Part shown: positions 58,571 through 64,000 of the stretch, in pieces
Layout of the letters: each line of letters begins with the position of its first letter
Position numbering within the stretch: position 1 is the stretch's first letter
Origin: Desulfuromonadales bacterium
GTDB lineage: Bacteria; Desulfobacterota; JAENJC01
NCBI GenBank assembly: GCA_919902985.1
Contig: CAKKSC010000004.1
Location: 1 to 64,000, forward strand
Length of the DNA stretch: 64,000 nucleotides
Reading direction: 5' to 3'
Translations under genes and position numbers: made by a program
The notes under the pieces: model-generated
What the model was told of the DNA's origin: nothing
Seen by the model: only the letters and a program-made list of their open reading frames with translations
The model's database searches: none

Positions 58571-59623
58571 TCAAGGGGATAATTGCTTAAGCATATTTTT
58601 TTCTGTTTCATCTATACTTATAGACATCTTTGGCGATTCCACTTTTACAATGCCGTTGCCATCAATCACACCCAGTTCATTGGTGCCTATGACAGTAAAC
58701 CACACCTTATTGGAAGCTGCTACCGTTATATCTACCGGCGCCCGGTCCCCGCCGACCAGATCGAACTCAATAAATCCCTTATCCTTAGGTGAATAACGGC
58801 CAACACGCTTTTTATACTTGTCGCAATACCATATATTCCCGGCACTGTCGACGGCAAGCCCTTCAGGGACGCCCTTTCCCGGCAGCTCAAACTCATCGAA
58901 TCTTTCCGATACCGGATCAAACTTCACAAGCTTCCTGTCTTTCCTCGCACTGAACCAGAGTTGCCCCTGTCCATCTATTGTAAGCTCTGTAGGCACACAG
59001 AACGGCTTTGGTATGATGTATTCCTTTATCTTCCCTGTCTCAGGAATCAGTTTGCTAATTTTGTTCCCCTGAGTTTCAATAAACCATACTGCGCCCTTAT
59101 TGGTTGCCACTATCCCCACTGGCTGGCTCTTTGGCGTTGGGATTGGGTGCTCCTTGAAACTCTTGGTGACCGGATCAAACTCACCGATCCTGTTCCCGGC
59201 AAACTCCGTAAACCAGACCCTGCCGTCTTTATCCACGGAAAGCCTCATTGACTGGCTCTTTGGAGACGGGATATCATACTCTTCAAATCTCTTGGTTTCC
59301 AGATCAAAAGTTCCTATCTGGTTCCCGTCCTCTTCAACAAACCAGATCCTGCCTTTATGATCAACTGTTATATCTGTGGCCGAGCTGCGCGAGGTTGGTA
59401 TCTCGTATTTAGTGAACTGCTCGTCTTTCTGGTTGAATATAAATATTAAGTTATTTCTAAAATCAACGAACCAGATGCGCCCGCTTACATCAGAGCTGAT
59501 TGCAACAGGAACACCATTGGAAGAGGGTATCGAATAATATTTTACCTTTGACTCCTCTGCAAAAGCCTGAGCGGCTACAGCTGTGAATAATCCTATACCT
59601 ATGATCACATTTCTACATCTCAT
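58571..59623 (-). CDS. Vgb (streptogramin lyase)-like seven-repeat beta-propeller, secreted
   Basis: Signal peptide; seven G.[IVL]W[FY] repeats (GRIWFVDF, GRIWFVEE, GRVWFTEF ...). Confidence 0.9.
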   Translation of the reverse strand: MRCRNVIIGIGLFTAVAAQAFAEESKVKYYSIPSSNGVPVAISSDVSGRIWFVDFRNNLIFIFNQKDEQFTKYEIPTSRSSATDITVDHKGRIWFVEEDGNQIGTFDLETKRFEEYDIPSPKSQSMRLSVDKDGRVWFTEFAGNRIGEFDPVTKSFKEHPIPTPKSQPVGIVATNKGAVWFIETQGNKISKLIPETGKIKEYIIPKPFCVPTELTIDGQGQLWFSARKDRKLVKFDPVSERFDEFELPGKGVPEGLAVDSAGNIWYCDKYKKRVGRYSPKDKGFIEFDLVGGDRAPVDITVAASNKVWFTVIGTNELGVIDGNGIVKVESPKMSISIDETEKNMLKQLSP

Positions 59624-60852
59624 TTATTTCCCTTTCCTCTTAATATAAATCGAATAACGATTGCGAGAAGAGATATGGATACGAGAGCAATAAAAACCAT
59701 CATGAGCATCTGCGATATCCTGTCCGATTTATCATCTTTCGCGCTTTCCTCCTGTTTTTTCCCAACCTTAAGAGTATCTGATATATCCAGTTTTCCTATC
59801 CTGTTAGCGTCCCTGTCTGATTCAGTAAACCATGCGATGCCTTCCCTGTCAACCGCAATACTGGTAGGCAGAGACTTTGACGTCGGGATCTCATATTCAC
59901 TCACAACAGCGCTTACGGGATCGAAGACCCCTATCTTGTTACCCCTGTTCTCCACAAACCAGACCAACCCTTTCTGGTCTATAGCTATGCTCGAGATCAC
60001 AGGAGAAAGGGTCGGCACGATCACCTCGTTAAAGGCCTTCAATGAGGGATTGAACATCCCTATCCTTCCTGTAAGCATCTCAGCAAACCAGACCATACCA
60101 TTGCCGTCAATTGCGATAGATGAAGGATTTGCAAAAGGAGTTGGTATAATATGCTCAATGATCTTGCCCTTGACAGGGTCAAGGCTTGCGAGCTTATTAC
60201 CATCCATCTCCGTAAACCAGACAATTCCCATCTTATCTATGGCAACTGCCGATGGATGACTGGATGGAGTTGGTATCGTATGCTCCTTTATAACTCCCGT
60301 CTCAGGTGAAAGGCTCGCAACCTTATTGCCTTCACGCTCTATAAACCATACAGTCCCGTTCTCCGCTATCGCCAGATCGTAAGGGTTGCTATCTACCGTT
60401 TTGATTGGAAAGCTCTTGTATTTATCTGTTGATGGATTAAAATTAATGATGCTGTTCCCGCTTGAATTAGCTATCCAGATACTACCATCCTTCGCTGCAA
60501 CTATTCCTGCTGGAACTCCAGGGTAAGGAATTACATGCTCCTTGAATGCATTATCTGATGGTGTAAACCTCAGTATCTTGTTTTCATTCTGATAGGCAAG
60601 CCATATATGTCCGCTTCCATCATTTACAATAGCAATGCGGGCAGGAGAAACGGCAGGTATTGGAATAACAAACTCTTTAATGACGGAATCGGCGGCAGTC
60701 GAGCCCCCTGCCATTATTAAACAGAAGAATATAGAGGCAAATAAAATTTGTGCCATTATAGGGAAAATACGGAGTTTAACTGTTTTTGCCATCAGGAGTG
60801 CTTTCACCGGTAAAATCGATCTTCCAGCTCCTTGATTTCTCATCAAGGTCAA
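59620..60852 (-). CDS. Vgb-like seven-repeat beta-propeller with C-terminal TM
   Basis: Seven GxxWF repeats (GTVWFIEREGNKVASL, GIVWFTEMDGNKLASL ...) and MLMMVFIALVSISLLAIVIRFIL. Confidence 0.9.
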   Translation of the reverse strand: MTLMRNQGAGRSILPVKALLMAKTVKLRIFPIMAQILFASIFFCLIMAGGSTAADSVIKEFVIPIPAVSPARIAIVNDGSGHIWLAYQNENKILRFTPSDNAFKEHVIPYPGVPAGIVAAKDGSIWIANSSGNSIINFNPSTDKYKSFPIKTVDSNPYDLAIAENGTVWFIEREGNKVASLSPETGVIKEHTIPTPSSHPSAVAIDKMGIVWFTEMDGNKLASLDPVKGKIIEHIIPTPFANPSSIAIDGNGMVWFAEMLTGRIGMFNPSLKAFNEVIVPTLSPVISSIAIDQKGLVWFVENRGNKIGVFDPVSAVVSEYEIPTSKSLPTSIAVDREGIAWFTESDRDANRIGKLDISDTLKVGKKQEESAKDDKSDRISQMLMMVFIALVSISLLAIVIRFILRGKGNK

Positions 60853-61228
60853 GGTTTATATCCGTAGTAACGCAAACTTCTCCGCCGAATGCAGATGTAC
60901 ACTTATATTCTATCGTAACAACGGCCCGGTCTTTAACAACCTTAGAGCCGACAATCTTCACTACCATATTTTTTGGATAGTTCAACACTATTCCCTTGAA
61001 CTTATCTTCAGTTAGAGTGAACCGCTTGGAGCTGACCTGCCTGTATGCCTCACTGATAGAGGAACTTCCACCTTCGGCAATGTAACTGTAGAACTTCTTT
61101 ACGACCTCCTCAGGAGACTCTGAAGTCTTGATCTTAACAGAACCACTGTATTGATAAACATAAACCCCGATAATGATGATTAAAAAAAGAAATAATGTCC
61201 CCACTGCCAATAACTTTTTTTTACTCAT
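60776..61228 (-). CDS. small membrane-anchored NTF2-like/DUF4878-like protein
   Basis: N-terminal TM; SPEEVVKKFYSYIAEGGSSSISEAYRQVSSK ... DRAVVTIEYKCTSAFGGEVC. Confidence 0.6.
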   Translation of the reverse strand: MSKKKLLAVGTLFLFLIIIIGVYVYQYSGSVKIKTSESPEEVVKKFYSYIAEGGSSSISEAYRQVSSKRFTLTEDKFKGIVLNYPKNMVVKIVGSKVVKDRAVVTIEYKCTSAFGGEVCVTTDINLDLDEKSRSWKIDFTGESTPDGKNS

Positions 61229-61246
61229 TAATTACATCCTCTCAAA

Positions 61247-61301
61247 AAACAAATGGTTCGGCCGCAGACATTAAGACATTAATTGACTGCGGCCGAACCA
61301 T
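61247..61301 (-). terminator. intrinsic terminator immediately 3' of nosZ-like gene
   Basis: Perfect 15-bp arms atggttcggccgcag (61253-61267) / ctgcggccgaaccat (61287-61301); minus strand followed by TTGTTTTTTGAG. Confidence 0.85.
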
Positions 61302-61318
61302 CGCATTATCCTTAACTA

Positions 61319-63061
61319 TTATATCTGATTAAGATTATCTACCCTCTCTGCCCTTTCAAATTCGTCTTCATCGGCAGCAACGTTCTTCTTCTGGGCCTCA
61401 TCATAATCGCCTACAGCAAGGTTGGAAGGACCTTTCTTCGGATCGTCTACGAAGAACGCGCCCCTCATCTCGAGGTGCAGAGGACCGCAGAAGTGCTGGC
61501 AGTAAACCTCATATTCACCAGCTGTATCAGCGACAAACTCACCAACAGCACTCACACCCCTCGGGATAGTAATCATGGTCTTGAGACCATATGGCCCGTT
61601 TATGTTGTAACCCATAATAACATCGGGGTTTTTGGTTATGCCTGCTGCCTTATCAATATTGGTTACAATAAGCCTGACCTTATCGCCCTTATTGACCCTG
61701 ACCTGCCTTGGGACATAACCGTAGCTGAATGCCTTTACCCTAACTTCCTTAACACCGTCCTTAGTTGTGGTCACGCCCGGCCTGCCTGTATCCATCGGCA
61801 CATAGTAAGACTTGCCGCCTCTATGGTGCCCCGGCTCAATCCTGCCGGACTTACCAGCGCCTGCAAAGAGGGTTGATACACCCTTCTCGGCCTCACCCAT
61901 GTTCCAGTTCTTGATTGCGCTTGCAAAAAGGATCTTTGCGTTGTGCGGCTCACCGTCAACAGGGATAATCTTGAGGGTCTTACCATATGTCTTGCTCTTC
62001 TCCTCAATGTCGATCATCTCATGGTTGACCGGCCAGGCAATGCCTGTCGGGCTGAAAAGCCCGGTAGAGAACTTGTTCAAGGCAAATACATACTTATTGT
62101 CAGGGCTAACACTTATATGCCCGATCCTGTAGTGAACCGGGAACTCGTCAACAACCTCCAGCTTGTCCAGGTCTGTCTTCACGATGCTGTCTGCCACAAA
62201 GCAGCTTGTATACGCATACTTGCCGTTTGTGTCAAACACGTTGTGCAACGGACCGGCTCCGGCAGGGATAACCTTCTTGACAGCAAGCTTTTCAACATCT
62301 ATGATGCTGAGCGTTGCGGAGAGCTTGTCCGCGACCTGGATATACCTTCCGAGTGGGTCGGCGTCCGTACCGTGCGGGTTCTTACCAACTGGGATCTCCT
62401 TTATGAGCTTGAACGGATTCAGCTCGAAGACACCGACTGTTGAGTGGTAGTAGTTGTTGGAGAAAACATACTGCTTCCTGTCTGCCTTACCGGCCTTCTT
62501 GTTTATGTCAAGATAGTCCGGGGCGCTTGGCGCAGGACCCCAGTCTATGACCTGGGTCTTGCCGGTTGCTATATCGGTCTTGGCCATCTTTCCTGTGAGC
62601 TCGCCTGTTGAATAAAGGGTCTTTCCGTCAGGTCCGAGTGTGATGTGGTGAATGCCGAACGGGAAAGGCAAAGAAATGAGCCTGTCCAGCATACCCATCT
62701 GGAGGTTGATTATCCCGATGGTGTTTGCCCCCTTATCGTTCACATAGAGGTATTTGCCATCAGGCCCTTTGCTGTACGGACCATACCAGCTCTTCATACC
62801 TTCGTTTGTAGGTGCGCTGAATGTTGGCTCATGCAGGTCAACACCAACAGGTATATGCCTGTATGTCCTCAAGCTTGGCACACCCATCACAGCCACAGCT
62901 CCGTCAACCCCACCTGCGTTATACATGATCATAGGGTCCTGAAGCGGGGCGTCATTTGGAGACGATTCCGTCTCGTGCCAGTCCCTCTCACCCGCCACCG
63001 CAGTGCCGCCAACCATAAGCAGCAGTGCAAGCACTATAAATAATGAATTGCGATATCTCAT
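61319..63061 (-). CDS. nosZ: divergent Sec-type nitrous oxide reductase (NosZ-like)
   Basis: Sec signal peptide; propeller with NPHGTDADP, GAGPLHNVFD, VHYRIGHISVSPD, GEPHN; C-terminal cupredoxin YCQHFCGPLHLEMRG. Confidence 0.82.
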   Translation of the reverse strand: MRYRNSLFIVLALLLMVGGTAVAGERDWHETESSPNDAPLQDPMIMYNAGGVDGAVAVMGVPSLRTYRHIPVGVDLHEPTFSAPTNEGMKSWYGPYSKGPDGKYLYVNDKGANTIGIINLQMGMLDRLISLPFPFGIHHITLGPDGKTLYSTGELTGKMAKTDIATGKTQVIDWGPAPSAPDYLDINKKAGKADRKQYVFSNNYYHSTVGVFELNPFKLIKEIPVGKNPHGTDADPLGRYIQVADKLSATLSIIDVEKLAVKKVIPAGAGPLHNVFDTNGKYAYTSCFVADSIVKTDLDKLEVVDEFPVHYRIGHISVSPDNKYVFALNKFSTGLFSPTGIAWPVNHEMIDIEEKSKTYGKTLKIIPVDGEPHNAKILFASAIKNWNMGEAEKGVSTLFAGAGKSGRIEPGHHRGGKSYYVPMDTGRPGVTTTKDGVKEVRVKAFSYGYVPRQVRVNKGDKVRLIVTNIDKAAGITKNPDVIMGYNINGPYGLKTMITIPRGVSAVGEFVADTAGEYEVYCQHFCGPLHLEMRGAFFVDDPKKGPSNLAVGDYDEAQKKNVAADEDEFERAERVDNLNQI

Positions 63062-63234
63062 TTTTCCCTCCTTGTCTTGGATTTTGGGTTAATGTTCCAA
63101 AAACTTTAGCCTCTTGCCTGATGCCATAAAAATCTAAAACCATACCTTCAAAATACTAAAATACCACCTCCTCCCTCTTTATCTTTGTTGGAACCGGAAC
63201 TACCTGCTAATAACGCTCAGAACGATTTGAAATA

Positions 63235-63269
63235 GTTGCCAGGCACAAGCTTTTATTGTACCTGACAAC
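63235..63269 (-). promoter_or_regulatory. RNA-type hairpin in nosZ upstream region
   Basis: 14-bp arms; both imperfections are G.U only when read as minus-strand RNA. Confidence 0.6.
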
Positions 63270-63494
63270 GCACCGAAATAAGGTGTTCAACTTTGGTAGT
63301 TGTTATATAGACCAACGCTTTAAAATTGTCAAGATTTTTTTTAACAGTTAAAGTAAGCTTATAACAAAATGGCCACTGGCCACAAATAGAATATTCCTTT
63401 TTTACGATAAGCATTGCATCTTATATATTATTTCTTATATAATAATTCAAATGATGTGTGGACTGCAACTTCTTAAGTAGTTGTCATCCGGAAA

Positions 63495-63549
63495 CCGAAA
63501 ATCCCCCCTCACCCCCCTTTGGAAAAGGGGGACTTAGGGGGAGTTTCGG
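63495..63549. repeat. interspersed palindrome CCGAAAATCCCCCCTCACCCCCCTTT / AAAGGGGGACTTAGGGGGAGTTTCGG
   Basis: Long inverted arms around short loop, between divergent nosZ and response regulator. Confidence 0.85.
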
Positions 63550-63684
63550 GTAGAGACTAAGTAACAATATCGTAACATGACATAGATTGCAACCTGGAAA
63601 AATTAACGTGATAAAATTGCCTGATCCACTAAGCACCGAAGGACAAAGTCCCAGCCAGACAACCAAACAGATCATGGAGGGCGA

Positions 63685-64000
63685 GTGATAGACAAACCTA
63701 AAATCCTTATAGTTGATGATGAACCTCTTATGAGGATAGCAATTATTGATGCCCTTCTTGCAGAGGGTTATGATGTAAAAGGAGTGGGGTCGGGTAAAGA
63801 AGGTAAGAATCTGATTCTCGATAATGGCTACGATGTATTAATTACAGACCTCAGACTGCCTGAAATAGACGGCCTTGAGATACTAAAAACCGTCATGGAG
63901 CATTCTCCAAAAACTAAGGTCATTATGATAACAGCTTACGGCTCGGTCAACACTGCGGTTGAGGCTATTAAACAGGGTGCTTACGATTATCTGACCAAAC
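63685..64000 (+). CDS. response regulator receiver domain (NtrC-like), runs off window end
   Basis: GTG start; VIDKPKILIVDDEPLMRIAIIDALLAEGYDV ... VLITDLRLPEIDG ... MITAYGSVNTAVEAIKQGAYDYLTK; not in ORF track because no stop. Confidence 0.9.
   Translation, partial: MIDKPKILIVDDEPLMRIAIIDALLAEGYDVKGVGSGKEGKNLILDNGYDVLITDLRLPEIDGLEILKTVMEHSPKTKVIMITAYGSVNTAVEAIKQGAYDYLTK

Noticed and set aside
58571-60852. Streptogramin (virginiamycin B) lyase antibiotic resistance
   Set aside because: Repeat family match is real, but genomic context (NosZ-like, cytochromes, membrane anchor) argues against a resistance function; kept as Vgb-like propellers only.
1-64000. CRISPR array or cas genes
   Set aside because: No regularly spaced direct repeats or Cas-like proteins seen.
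1-64000. Transposase or integrase genes
   Set aside because: No DDE, tyrosine or serine recombinase motifs seen in any listed ORF; mobility inferences rest on repeats and TA/DUF4143 cassettes only.

Overview
64 kb window from an uncultured-looking Gram-negative bacterium. The phylum is not determinable by eye; gene content recalls Nitrospirota or Desulfobacterota-type lineages, low confidence. Left part: housekeeping genes (partial tRNA-Leu, murI, lipA, tsaB), a split Geobacter-like type IV pilin locus (PilA-N plus a separate C-domain protein) with a sigma54 promoter and a frameshifted pilin copy, and four type II toxin-antitoxin pairs. Middle: three DUF4143 AAA ATPases and a ~20 kb surface-glycan cluster (Wzm/Wzt, glycosyltransferases, two B12-binding radical SAM proteins, heptosyltransferase duplication). 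Then a small CcmH-like / CX3CH haem protein / TlpA / CcdA module, LpxI, a NuoG-like subunit with a NuoF-tail::GltD fusion, HU, LivF, SecA, and a GEMM (c-di-GMP-I)-like riboswitch with terminator upstream of an HTH gene. Right part (49.8-63.1 kb, minus strand): a non-canonical nitrous oxide reductase-like cluster. Its NosZ-like protein departs from all three diagnostic copper motifs (DLHEPT for DxHHxH, EPHN for EPHD, CQHFC for CxWFC). It is followed by two seven-repeat Vgb-like propellers, four c-type cytochromes (one with a CX4CH site), and an ABC/GldG/DUF4340 system, with no NosD, NosL or NosR in view. The window ends inside a response regulator. All family calls are by eye from motifs; no database search was run.
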